Of a stretch of DNA of 64,000 nt, positions 25,889 through 35,612 are shown piece after piece. Location of the stretch: contig CANMSA010000006.1 in NCBI GenBank assembly GCA_947500385.1, positions 124,001 to 188,000 of the forward strand. Reading direction: 5' to 3'. The notes under the pieces are model-generated. The model saw only the letters and a program-made list of their open reading frames with translations, did not search any database and was not told the DNA's origin. This DNA is from an uncultured Flavobacteriaceae bacterium (GTDB taxonomy: Bacteria; Bacteroidota; Bacteroidia; Flavobacteriales; Flavobacteriaceae). Both the position numbers and the translations under genes were made by a program. Position 1 is the first letter of the stretch; every line of letters starts with the position of its first letter.

Positions 25889-28270
25889 ATGTTTAGGAAC
25901 TATGTGAAAATAGCTTGGAGGAACCTCTTAAAACGCAAGGTGTTCACCGCGATCAATGTGGTAGGACTTGCCCTTGGTTTTGGCAGTAGTATTCTGATCT
26001 ATCTATTTCTAAGCCATCATTTATCATTTGACAATTTTCACGCGAATGGTGACCGTATCTACCGCTTAAATACCGAACAGCACCGAGAGGACATTGAGTT
26101 CGATGCCAGCGTGCCTCCGGGTTTTGCAAAGGTGTTTAGAGAAGAATACGGGTATGCCGAAAAGGTAGCCCGCATCGTACGCCAGGAGGATTTATTAATC
26201 GATTTTGAAACAAATGGTAACCGTAATAAGCTAAAGCTCGAAATTGGCTTTGTGGAGAAAGACTTCTTTGATATTTTTAGTTTCGAACGTATTGCAGGGG
26301 AAGGCGCTATGTTAGACGCTCCCAACACCGCCATCCTTACCGAGCGTTTGGCGATGACAATGTTCGGAAAAACCGACGTGGTCGGGTCTACTTTTGTGTT
26401 GGAAAATGACAAGGCAATTGAAGTGATCGGGGTGCTCAAAGATTTGCCCAAGGCAAGCTTTCTCGACATTCAACTTTTTGTTTCTTACCAAAACTTGGAG
26501 GACTTTTTTAATTTTGCCGCTGGTGAAAGTTGGTCGGGTATTTCTACCAATTTACAATGTTTTGCCCTCTTGAATCCGAATCAGGATGTTGCGGCTATAG
26601 AAGCGAACCTTTTAGGGCTTTCCGATAAACACCGACCACCGGGTACTAGCGAACATGTATATCGGCTTCAACCCCTTTCGGATATACATTTGAACAGTAC
26701 ATACGGCGGTATAGACCCCACATTGCTATGGGTTTTCGGAATCATTGGTTTCTTTTTGATAACCATTGCCTGTATCAACTTTATAAACATCTCTACTGCC
26801 CAAGCTTTTTCGCGATCAAAAGAAATTGGGGTGCGCAAAGTACTTGGAGGCTTCAAAAGGCATCTTTTTTGGCAATTTATGTCTGAGACCTTTGTGATTA
26901 GTCTTTTTGCCTTGGCATTGGGCGTTGCTTTGGCCATATTGTTCTTACCGGCCTTTAATCATCTGTTTCAATTACAGCTTAGTGCAACGAGCTTGATAGA
27001 CATACGCTTTATGGGTTTGATGTTAGTGTCGCTTATACTGGTGGCATTTTTATCGGGGAGCTATCCCGGAATTCTACTTTCTCGTATACTGCCGGTTTTG
27101 GCATTGAAAGGAAAATTGAAACAAAATGACACCGGGGGAGTGAATACCAGAAGGGTGTTGGTCATCGCCCAATTTATCATTTCCATTACCTTGATCGCTT
27201 CCAGCAGTATCATTGCAAAACAAATCGACTTTGCCATCAACGCGGATCTAGGGTTCGACAAGGAGTCGATCGTCATGTTGTCGATTCCTGCCGAAATAGA
27301 GCCGGTAGCCCTAAATAGCTTAAAAGACCGCTTTAAACAGCTTCCGAACGTGGTACAAACTTCTGCTTGCCTTAGTAGCCCGGGAGCAGCTGAAAATAAT
27401 TGGGGCACCGGTGTTAAATACCACAATCGCCCCGAAAAAGAAGAATACAATATAGTGGCTAAAATTGGTGACGAGTCGTATCTCGAAACCTTCGGTGTAA
27501 CCTTGCTCGCCGGTAGGAATTTTTTCCCTGCGGACTCCATAACCGAAGTGTTGGTGAACGAAAAATTCACCAAAAAATTAGGATTGGGGAACTATGAAGA
27601 AATTATTGGGAAGCGAATAGAGGTAAACGGTGCAGACTTTATAGCTACGGTAGTCGGCGTAGTTGGGGATTTTCATGATCAAGATTTCACCCAGGATATC
27701 AGTCCCGCCTTTATTGCCGCAAACCCTAATTGGTATGGAGAAATCGGTGTAAAAATTACGGGCGCCAACACCAAGGAAACCTTGGCCCAAATTGAAAAGG
27801 AATGGTCCGAAACCTTCTCAAATCACATATTTGACTATCGCTTTTTAGACGAACGCGTGGCCGAAGCCTATGAAACGGAACAACAGTATCTGTCCTTGTC
27901 AAAAGTATTTTCGGGCTTGGCTATTTTTATTGGCTGTTTGGGGCTCTATGGCCTGGTACTCTTCTTTGTAGGGCAGCGTACCAAGGAAATAGGAATTCGA
28001 AAAGTACTGGGCAGTACGGTGAGTGATATTTTACTGTTGTTCTCAACCGATTTTATAAAACTTATTCTGATATCTGGTGTAATTGCCACTCCGGTATCAT
28101 GGTACTTTATGAACAACTGGCTGCAAGGGTATGCTTATCGGACCGAAATACATTGGTGGCATTTTGCACTGGCTATTTTCACAATAATGGGAGTTACCCT
28201 TTTGACCATCGGGTATCAAACACTCAAGGCCGCCACCACAAACCCGGTAAAAAGTTTACGCTCGGAATAA
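25889..28270 (+). CDS. FtsX/MacB-like ABC permease 1 of 9
   Basis: A 793-residue permease with the duplicated type VII architecture. It has an N-terminal TM helix (about 20-42), a periplasmic MacB-PCD domain to about 280, three TM helices with the coupling motif RSKEIGVRKVLGG, then a second half with TM (RVLVIAQFIISITLIASS), a second periplasmic domain and a final FtsX unit with RTKEIGIRKVLGS. It ends NPVKSLRSE. It starts 96 bases after the ATPase with the leader ATCAAAAAACGAAC four bases before the ATG. It probably transmits ATPase motion to the periplasm rather than moving substrate across the inner membrane. Confidence 0.9.
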   Translation: MFRNYVKIAWRNLLKRKVFTAINVVGLALGFGSSILIYLFLSHHLSFDNFHANGDRIYRLNTEQHREDIEFDASVPPGFAKVFREEYGYAEKVARIVRQEDLLIDFETNGNRNKLKLEIGFVEKDFFDIFSFERIAGEGAMLDAPNTAILTERLAMTMFGKTDVVGSTFVLENDKAIEVIGVLKDLPKASFLDIQLFVSYQNLEDFFNFAAGESWSGISTNLQCFALLNPNQDVAAIEANLLGLSDKHRPPGTSEHVYRLQPLSDIHLNSTYGGIDPTLLWVFGIIGFFLITIACINFINISTAQAFSRSKEIGVRKVLGGFKRHLFWQFMSETFVISLFALALGVALAILFLPAFNHLFQLQLSATSLIDIRFMGLMLVSLILVAFLSGSYPGILLSRILPVLALKGKLKQNDTGGVNTRRVLVIAQFIISITLIASSSIIAKQIDFAINADLGFDKESIVMLSIPAEIEPVALNSLKDRFKQLPNVVQTSACLSSPGAAENNWGTGVKYHNRPEKEEYNIVAKIGDESYLETFGVTLLAGRNFFPADSITEVLVNEKFTKKLGLGNYEEIIGKRIEVNGADFIATVVGVVGDFHDQDFTQDISPAFIAANPNWYGEIGVKITGANTKETLAQIEKEWSETFSNHIFDYRFLDERVAEAYETEQQYLSLSKVFSGLAIFIGCLGLYGLVLFFVGQRTKEIGIRKVLGSTVSDILLLFSTDFIKLILISGVIATPVSWYFMNNWLQGYAYRTEIHWWHFALAIFTIMGVTLLTIGYQTLKAATTNPVKSLRSE

Positions 28271-28302
28271 GGAATTGAAAATCAATCAAAAACAAATCAA
28301 TC

Positions 28303-30702
28303 ATGTTTAAAAATTATCTAAAAATCGCTTGGAGAAACCTCATGAAGAACAAGGGGTATTCTGCTATTAATATAGGGGGGCTGGCCATCGGCATGGCTTG
28401 TTTCTTAATGATCGCCATGTTCATAAAACATGAACTCTCGTACGATAACTATCATGAAAATGCCGATAACATTTATCGGGTAGCGCATCATTACGACGAT
28501 AACGATAAACAAAGCACTCAAATTTGGGGAAATGCACCGGTTGCGGATGCCTTGAAGGCGGACTTCCCCGATGTTTTGGAGACCGTGCAATTCTCAGGTA
28601 GATCAGAGGTGTTGTTGAACTATCAGGAACGAAAGTTCCAAGAGGATAATTGCTTTTATGTAGACGAAACCGTATTTGAAGTGTTCAGTTGGCCTCTTTT
28701 GTCGGGTAATCCGGAAACCGCTTTGGCTGCACCCTATTCGGTAGTATTGCCCGAACGTACCGCTAAAAAATACTTTGGAAACCAAGACCCCATGGGGAAA
28801 ACCATAGAAGGGGTTGGGGGAAGGGCCGATGATGGGACCTATACGGTTACAGGAGTCATGAAAGATTTGCCGTCTAATTCACATTTGAAGTTCGATGCTT
28901 TGTTTTCCATGTCCTCCTTTTATCAGACGCGCCCGGATATATTCGACTCTTGGGGCTATGTAGATTTCTATACTTACTTTGTTGCGCATGAAAGTTTTGA
29001 CCCTGCAGCGTTCCAGACAAAGATACCCCCGTTTTTAGAGCGGCACGATGCATCTAGTGAAGAATACTATTATAGTCTGAGTCTAGAGCGGTTAAAAGAT
29101 GCCTATTTAAATTCAAAAGCAGCTCGTCAACCAGGGGTGACCGGTAGCCTTTCGAACATCTATATTTTCGCAATTATCGGTCTTTTTATTCTACTGATCG
29201 CTTGCATCAATTTTATGAACTTGGCCACCGCTCGATCCATGGAACGCGCAAAGGAAGTGGGTATTCGAAAAGTCATAGGGGCCGATAAGAAAGGACTTAT
29301 TTATCAATTTTTTGGTGAGTCTTTGGTGATGGTCGTTTTTGCCTCCGTTATCGGACTTTTCATCGTAAGTCTTTGCCTTCCCTGGTTACGCGAATTGACC
29401 GGGAAAGATTTTACCACTACCGATGTCTTTAACCTACCCACAATGGGTATTTACATTCTTACCGCCTTGTTGACAGGAACATTGGCCGGTAGTTATCCGG
29501 CCCTTGTGCTATCGGGTTTCACTCCCGTAAGCGTTTTGAAGGGAGTCTTCAGGGCATCGCCAAAAGGGGCTCGCTTACGACGCGGACTGGTTGTTTTTCA
29601 ATTTAGTCTTTCCATTGCATTGATCGCCAGCACTGCCATCGTATATTCTCAAATGGGCTTTATGCTCAATAAAAATTTGGGATTTGACCGGGAACAAATG
29701 CTCGTAATCGATTTTAACCACGATTTTGATATCATCTTGAGCATGGAAACGATCAAAGAGCAATTTTTGGCCCTGCCAGAAGTGCGTTCTGTGGCTTCAT
29801 CCCGAAGCGTTCCGGGAAGTCATTTCCCCAATGCCTCTACGTTTCTGGAAACGCCCCAGGGAGAGATGAAGGTGACGGACCCAGGTCTTTTTGAAGTGGA
29901 TATCGATTTCATTACCCATTTTGGTATTGAGATGGTTGCCGGTAGATCGTATTCCAAGGATTTTCCGACCGATACGATTTCTGCAATGGTGGTAAACTTG
30001 GCCGCGGCAAAGCGTGCTGGGTACGCCGACCCGGAAAACATCATAGGTAGGAAATTTACCCAATGGGGCCGTGAAGGACAAGTAATCGGGGTTACCGAAA
30101 ACTTCAATTACCTCTCTTTGCATCAAGAAGTGGCTCCCTTGGCACTTCGGCTCGAACCCTTTTCGAGCCGGTTCTTAAATCTCAAGATTAATTCGGACAA
30201 TCTACCTTCGGCCATTGAAAAAATAAGGAATACCTGGGCTACCGTAGCACCGGAACGACCGTTTATTTACAGTTTTCTGGATCAATCGTTCAATACCCAG
30301 TATGAAGCCGATATTCGATTTAAAACCCTTTTCGCATTATTTGCGGGCCTAGCTATATTTATTGCTTGCTTAGGGCTTTTGGGCCTAGCCACTTATAGTG
30401 CCATGCAACGAACCAAGGAAATCGGAATCAGAAAAGTTCTGGGGGCCTCCACATCCCATCTGGTGGGGTTGTTGTCAAAAGACTTTGTAAAATTGGTACT
30501 TGTTGCAATCATCATCGCCACTCCTTTTTCATGGTATGCGATGCATCAGTGGTTAAAGGGATATGCCTATAGAATCGATGTGGATTGGTGGGTTTTTGCC
30601 GTTGCCGGCTTTTTGGCAGTCTTCATTGCCATATGTACCGTTAGCTTTCATGCGTTCAAGTCGGCAAATTTGAACCCGGTAAAAAGTTTACGAAGCGAAT
30701 AA
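28303..30702 (+). CDS. FtsX/MacB-like ABC permease 2 of 9
   Basis: 799 residues, starting 32 bases after permease 1 with the near-family start MFKNYLKIAWRNLMKNKGYS. First coupling motif ERAKEVGIRKVIGAD, second RTKEIGIRKVLGAS, C-terminus NPVKSLRSE identical to permease 1. The first periplasmic domain (about 45-280) is poorly conserved relative to its neighbours, while TM and coupling regions are close, the usual sign of paralogues that share an ATPase but differ in what they contact. Confidence 0.9.
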   Translation: MFKNYLKIAWRNLMKNKGYSAINIGGLAIGMACFLMIAMFIKHELSYDNYHENADNIYRVAHHYDDNDKQSTQIWGNAPVADALKADFPDVLETVQFSGRSEVLLNYQERKFQEDNCFYVDETVFEVFSWPLLSGNPETALAAPYSVVLPERTAKKYFGNQDPMGKTIEGVGGRADDGTYTVTGVMKDLPSNSHLKFDALFSMSSFYQTRPDIFDSWGYVDFYTYFVAHESFDPAAFQTKIPPFLERHDASSEEYYYSLSLERLKDAYLNSKAARQPGVTGSLSNIYIFAIIGLFILLIACINFMNLATARSMERAKEVGIRKVIGADKKGLIYQFFGESLVMVVFASVIGLFIVSLCLPWLRELTGKDFTTTDVFNLPTMGIYILTALLTGTLAGSYPALVLSGFTPVSVLKGVFRASPKGARLRRGLVVFQFSLSIALIASTAIVYSQMGFMLNKNLGFDREQMLVIDFNHDFDIILSMETIKEQFLALPEVRSVASSRSVPGSHFPNASTFLETPQGEMKVTDPGLFEVDIDFITHFGIEMVAGRSYSKDFPTDTISAMVVNLAAAKRAGYADPENIIGRKFTQWGREGQVIGVTENFNYLSLHQEVAPLALRLEPFSSRFLNLKINSDNLPSAIEKIRNTWATVAPERPFIYSFLDQSFNTQYEADIRFKTLFALFAGLAIFIACLGLLGLATYSAMQRTKEIGIRKVLGASTSHLVGLLSKDFVKLVLVAIIIATPFSWYAMHQWLKGYAYRIDVDWWVFAVAGFLAVFIAICTVSFHAFKSANLNPVKSLRSE

Positions 30703-30727
30703 TCTACCAATCGAAAAAAAAAGACAA

Positions 30728-33136
30728 ATGTTCAAGAATAGTTTTAAAATAGCGTGGAGAAGCCTTAGGAAGAACAAAGGCTATGCTTTTATCAATATTG
30801 GTGGTCTCGCTTTAGGGATGGCCGTGGTCATTTTGATCAGCCTGTGGGTATTGGATGAGATGACCTACAATACCTATCACAAAGATCATGACCGAATCGC
30901 TCAAATCTACAACCGAACGTACAATGCTGAAAGTGGAGAGGTGGAAGCATTTCCTTCCTTGCTGTATACCGTTGGTTCGATCCTGAAGGAGAAGTATCCA
31001 GACCATTTTGAACAGGTGCTTAGGGCAAATTGGGTCGGCAATTATACAGTAAGTAACGGAGCGGAAGTACATACGCAAATCGGAGAGTTTATCGAAAATG
31101 GGGTAATAGACCTTCTTAGTCTAAAGATGCTTAAAGGTACGAATGCAAGCATGGAAGAGGTAAATGCCATTATCCTGTCAGAATCGGCGGCAAAAGCGAT
31201 TTTCGGGCAAGAAGACCCAATTGATAAATCATTAAAAATCAATAACGAAATGGACGCCGTGGTCAAGGGAGTGTATCGGGATCTACCCGACAACAACCGC
31301 TTTTCCAATGTGCGTTTCTTTGCGAATTGGGAGCTGTTTGAAGCTAGTGACCCGGCACGTTTTGAGCGTGTTCGTACCGTTTGGGACGATTGGTCGTTCA
31401 ATAGCTATGTAAAACTAAAACCTGGGATTACCGTCGCGGCAGCTAACAATGCCATTAATACCTTGTATACAGATTACGGACCGGATGCCAACAAAGAAAA
31501 TTTTAGAGAAATACAACTGGAGGCATTGGTGTATCCCATGGATCAATGGCATCTTTATTCGGAGTTTGTACAGGGAAAACCTGCCAAAGGAAGGATAACC
31601 TTTGTAAAGCTTTTTATCGGCATCGGAATTTTTGTGCTGTTACTGGCCTGCATCAATTTTATGAATCTTAGTACCGCCCGGTCCGAAAAAAGATCAAAAG
31701 AAGTAGGGATACGCAAAACAGTAGGCTCGGGCAAAAAACTTTTGATTCTCCAGTTTTTAGGTGAATCCTTGCTAACGGCCGTCATTTCACTTGGTTTTGC
31801 GTTTGTATTAGTGCTTTTGACCCTGCCTTGGTTCAACGAATTGGCAGGGAAAGAAATGGCCTTGCCATGGGACAATTTATGGTTTTGGTCCGGAGTGATT
31901 TTGTTTACGGTGGTTACTGGGATGTTGGCAGGAAGCTACCCGGCACTGTACCTATCCTCATTCAACCCAATACAATCTTTAAAAGGTGGTTTCAAAGCAG
32001 GAAAATATGCGACCACTCCGAGAAAGGCATTGGTCATTGTACAATTTTCCGTTTCCATTGTGCTTGCGATCGGAACGATCATCGTTTTCAATCAAATTCA
32101 ATTCACCAAAAACAGGCCTGTAGGATACACGGCTTCCAATCTGATATCGACCCCCATGAATAATCCGGATTACGAGGGTAAATATGATCTTTTGCGTGCC
32201 GAGTTAAAAAATACGGGGTATGTAAAGGAAATAACGCAGAGCGGGTCACCTTTGACAGGTTTGTATAGCCGGGGACGAGGCTTCAATTGGCCTGGTAAGG
32301 ATCCGGAAAGGATTGCGGAATTTGGCCTGGTTCCGGTAACCCATGACTATGGCGGCACAGTAGGTTGGGAATTTGTGGACGGCCGAGATTTTTCAAGGGA
32401 TTTTGCTTCCGATTCACTTGCTGTGATTATAAATGAAGCGGCCGTAGAACTGATGCAGCTCGAGAATCCGGTAGGTACATTTATTACCAGCGATGGAAGC
32501 CCGCCGATCAAAATAATCGGTGTTACGAAGAATATGATCATGGAATCCCCGTATGAACCCGTGGTTCCCGTCCTATTTTTTATCGATTACGATCGCGTCA
32601 ATTATATGAATATTCGTTTGAACCCCAACAAAAGTAAAGAAGCCGCCCTCTCTGCGATAGAGCAGGTTTTCGCCACAGTGGTCCCATCGGTAAACTTTGA
32701 TTATCGCTTTGTAGATGAAGAGTATGCCACAAAGTTCAGGTCGGAAAGTAGGCTGGGGAACTTGGCCGGGGTATTCACCATTTTGGCATTACTGATCAGT
32801 TGTTTAGGATTGTTCGGTTTGGCCACATTCGTAGCCGAGCAACGTACCAAGGAAATCGGGGTTCGCAAGGTATTGGGCGCCACCGTGTTCGGCGTGTGGA
32901 AAATGCTGTCGAAAGACTTTTTATTATTGATACTAATTGCCTGTTTTATTGCTATCCCGATTGCCTATTATGCCATGAGCGGTTGGTTGCAGAATTATGA
33001 ATATCGCATGGAAATTTCATGGTGGATTTTTGTGGGCGCCATTACGGGGGCACTTTTTATTACGATATGCACCGTAAGCTTTCAAGCGATAAGGGCCGGT
33101 ACTGCCAATCCTACAAGAAGTTTACGAAGCGAATAA
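30728..33136 (+). CDS. FtsX/MacB-like ABC permease 3 of 9
   Basis: 802 residues, 25 bases after permease 2. Start MFKNSFKIAWRSLRKNKGYA. Coupling motifs KRSKEVGIRKTVGSG and RTKEIGVRKVLGAT; C-terminus NPTRSLRSE. The second periplasmic domain contains VDGRDFSRDFASDSLAVIIN, a segment also recognisable in permeases 4, 8 and 9, suggesting these share a more recent ancestor. Confidence 0.9.
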   Translation: MFKNSFKIAWRSLRKNKGYAFINIGGLALGMAVVILISLWVLDEMTYNTYHKDHDRIAQIYNRTYNAESGEVEAFPSLLYTVGSILKEKYPDHFEQVLRANWVGNYTVSNGAEVHTQIGEFIENGVIDLLSLKMLKGTNASMEEVNAIILSESAAKAIFGQEDPIDKSLKINNEMDAVVKGVYRDLPDNNRFSNVRFFANWELFEASDPARFERVRTVWDDWSFNSYVKLKPGITVAAANNAINTLYTDYGPDANKENFREIQLEALVYPMDQWHLYSEFVQGKPAKGRITFVKLFIGIGIFVLLLACINFMNLSTARSEKRSKEVGIRKTVGSGKKLLILQFLGESLLTAVISLGFAFVLVLLTLPWFNELAGKEMALPWDNLWFWSGVILFTVVTGMLAGSYPALYLSSFNPIQSLKGGFKAGKYATTPRKALVIVQFSVSIVLAIGTIIVFNQIQFTKNRPVGYTASNLISTPMNNPDYEGKYDLLRAELKNTGYVKEITQSGSPLTGLYSRGRGFNWPGKDPERIAEFGLVPVTHDYGGTVGWEFVDGRDFSRDFASDSLAVIINEAAVELMQLENPVGTFITSDGSPPIKIIGVTKNMIMESPYEPVVPVLFFIDYDRVNYMNIRLNPNKSKEAALSAIEQVFATVVPSVNFDYRFVDEEYATKFRSESRLGNLAGVFTILALLISCLGLFGLATFVAEQRTKEIGVRKVLGATVFGVWKMLSKDFLLLILIACFIAIPIAYYAMSGWLQNYEYRMEISWWIFVGAITGALFITICTVSFQAIRAGTANPTRSLRSE

Positions 33137-33163
33137 TAATAACCATCATCAATCAATAGTAGT

Positions 33164-35596
33164 ATGTTCAAAAATCACTTAAAAATAGCATGGAGGAGTC
33201 TTCGGAAACAACCGTTTTTCACTTTTTTAAATACTTTCGGACTTGCTGTTGGAATGGCGGGTGGGTTACTCATATGTTTATATATCTACGATGAACTGAG
33301 TTTTGATAGCATGTTTTCAGATGCTGATCGCATTCACCGTATCAATGCCGACATTAAGTTTGGAGGAGCGGCCGTCGAATCGGCCGAAACGCCGGCACCA
33401 ATGGCGGCGGCGATCAAAAATGACTTTCCCCAGATCGAAATGGTAGCCAGAATACGGGACCGGGGAAGCGCACTTGTACGAAGAAGCAATACTGAAGGGA
33501 ATACGAAGGAATTGGGAGTTGCGTTTGCCGATAATACGGTATTTGAGATGTTTGGGGTGGATTTAATTGTAGGTGATAAGAATACCGCCCTTAAAGAACC
33601 GAATACCTTGGTGATGACCCGGTCGGCCGCTGAAAAGCACTTTGGGGTCAAAGATGCGGTCGGGCAACAACTCATACTGAATAACAACAATTCTTTTGAG
33701 GTTACAGGAGTTGTAGAAGATTTCCCAAAAAATTCGCTTTTAAGGAATCATACTATTTTCATGGCGATGGCCGGTTATGAAGATGCGCAGCTTTCAGAAT
33801 GGGGAAGTCATAACTATTTTACCTTTATCAAACTCGTTCCCAGCGCTCATATTGAAGATATACAAACCTCTTTAAAAGGGGTAGTGGGCAAGTACTTGAT
33901 CCCTTGGGTGCAAGATGTATTTCCAGGCATGACTGAAGAATCTTTTGCCGCTTCAGGCAATTATCTGCGATACAATACGATTCCTTTAACGGATATTCAT
34001 CTACATTCTAACAAACAAACCGAGCTAAGCACCAATAGTAGCATCGAGAACGTTTACATCCTTTCATTTATCGGACTTTTCTTGATTCTACTGGCCAGTG
34101 TCAATTTCATGAACCTGTCCACGGCACACAGTTTAAAAAGAACAAAGGAAGTAGGGGTACGAAAAACGTTGGGTTCTAATAAACGTGATTTGATTCGACA
34201 ATTCCTTACCGAATCGAGTCTTATCTCCTTTATTTCGCTCGTGTTCGCCATAGGCCTCTCATGGCTTGCCTTACCGATGTTCAATAATTTGGCGGACAAA
34301 GCCATTTCCATTCCTTTTCTGAATCCATGGTTTTGGGCATTGGTGTTATTGGCAACACTCTTGCTAGGGGTATTGGCCGGGTGCTACCCCGCATTTTTCA
34401 TGTCTAAATTCAAACCGGTAAAGGTCTTAAAAGGTTCTGGGAACGGTGCGGTTGGTGGCGGGATGATTCGAAACTCATTGGTTGTTTTTCAATTTTGCAT
34501 CTCGGTATTCTTGATCATCAGCACCCTGGTGGTCTTTCAGCAATTACAATATATACAGAGCAAAGATCTTGGCTTTAAAAAGGATCAAGTACTTATTATC
34601 GAGGATGCGCATGCCGCCGGTAGCCAATTGGCTTCTTTTAAAAATGAAGTTGAAAAGCTAAGTTCGGTACGGAGCACTTCGGTTAGTGGTTATTTGCCTA
34701 CCCCGTCATATCGCAGCAATACATCCTTTTTTCAAGAAGGCGCCCAAGAACAGGAAAATGCGTTGAATATGCAGACCTGGACGGTAGATCATGATTACCT
34801 CGGAACCTTGGATATGGAGATTGTATCAGGAAGAGGTTTCAACAGGGAGTATGCAACCGATTCCACTGGTATTATTTTGAATGAATCCGCAGTAAAAATT
34901 TTGGGATTAACGCCTGAAAGTGTTCTAGGCCTTCGAGTATCAAAAGGTTTGGGGGAAGCGAATCCTATTTTTTTCACGGTAATCGGCGTGGTTAAAAATT
35001 TTCATTTTGAATCACTCAGAGAAGGTATAGGGGCTTTGAGCCTCTCGCTGGGCGATTCTGCGGGCGCAATGTCGGTAAGGTTGAGTGCAGGGGATTTCAC
35101 CAATACGATTTCACAAATTGAACGTATTTGGAACCAAGTAGCTCCAGGACAACTTTTCAGCTACAGTTTTATGGAAGATGCCTTTAATAATACCTATAGG
35201 TCGGAAGAACGTCTAGGGCAAATATTCGTGATTTTCACCATCCTTTCCATATTGATCGCTTGCTTGGGATTGTTTGGTCTTGCGGCTTTTAATGCGGAGA
35301 AACGCACAAAGGAAATTGGTATTCGAAAGGTATTGGGGGCCAGTGTCGGCCAAATATCGTACAAGCTTTCGGTTGACTTTTTAAAGCTGGTAGGTATCGC
35401 GGTCGCTATATCAGTGCCGCTTGGGTGGTTTGCCATGAACAAATGGCTTGAAGATTTTTCATACCGCATTGAAATTGAGTGGTGGGTCTTCCTAGTAGCA
35501 GCCCTGTTGGCAGCAGTGATTTCTATGTTGACGGTAAGCTATCAAAGTATCAAGGCGGCCATTGTAAACCCGATCAAAAGCTTACGAACAGAATAA
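33164..35596 (+). CDS. FtsX/MacB-like ABC permease 4 of 9
   Basis: 810 residues, the longest of the set, 27 bases after permease 3. Start MFKNHLKIAWRSLRKQPFFT. Coupling motifs KRTKEVGVRKTLGSN and RTKEIGIRKVLGAS; C-terminus NPIKSLRTE. The usual ACINFMN at the start of the first FtsX unit reads ASVNFMN here. Periplasmic domains at about 45-290 and 465-665. Confidence 0.9.
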   Translation: MFKNHLKIAWRSLRKQPFFTFLNTFGLAVGMAGGLLICLYIYDELSFDSMFSDADRIHRINADIKFGGAAVESAETPAPMAAAIKNDFPQIEMVARIRDRGSALVRRSNTEGNTKELGVAFADNTVFEMFGVDLIVGDKNTALKEPNTLVMTRSAAEKHFGVKDAVGQQLILNNNNSFEVTGVVEDFPKNSLLRNHTIFMAMAGYEDAQLSEWGSHNYFTFIKLVPSAHIEDIQTSLKGVVGKYLIPWVQDVFPGMTEESFAASGNYLRYNTIPLTDIHLHSNKQTELSTNSSIENVYILSFIGLFLILLASVNFMNLSTAHSLKRTKEVGVRKTLGSNKRDLIRQFLTESSLISFISLVFAIGLSWLALPMFNNLADKAISIPFLNPWFWALVLLATLLLGVLAGCYPAFFMSKFKPVKVLKGSGNGAVGGGMIRNSLVVFQFCISVFLIISTLVVFQQLQYIQSKDLGFKKDQVLIIEDAHAAGSQLASFKNEVEKLSSVRSTSVSGYLPTPSYRSNTSFFQEGAQEQENALNMQTWTVDHDYLGTLDMEIVSGRGFNREYATDSTGIILNESAVKILGLTPESVLGLRVSKGLGEANPIFFTVIGVVKNFHFESLREGIGALSLSLGDSAGAMSVRLSAGDFTNTISQIERIWNQVAPGQLFSYSFMEDAFNNTYRSEERLGQIFVIFTILSILIACLGLFGLAAFNAEKRTKEIGIRKVLGASVGQISYKLSVDFLKLVGIAVAISVPLGWFAMNKWLEDFSYRIEIEWWVFLVAALLAAVISMLTVSYQSIKAAIVNPIKSLRTE

Positions 35597-35612
35597 CTTA
35601 AAAATCGAGACT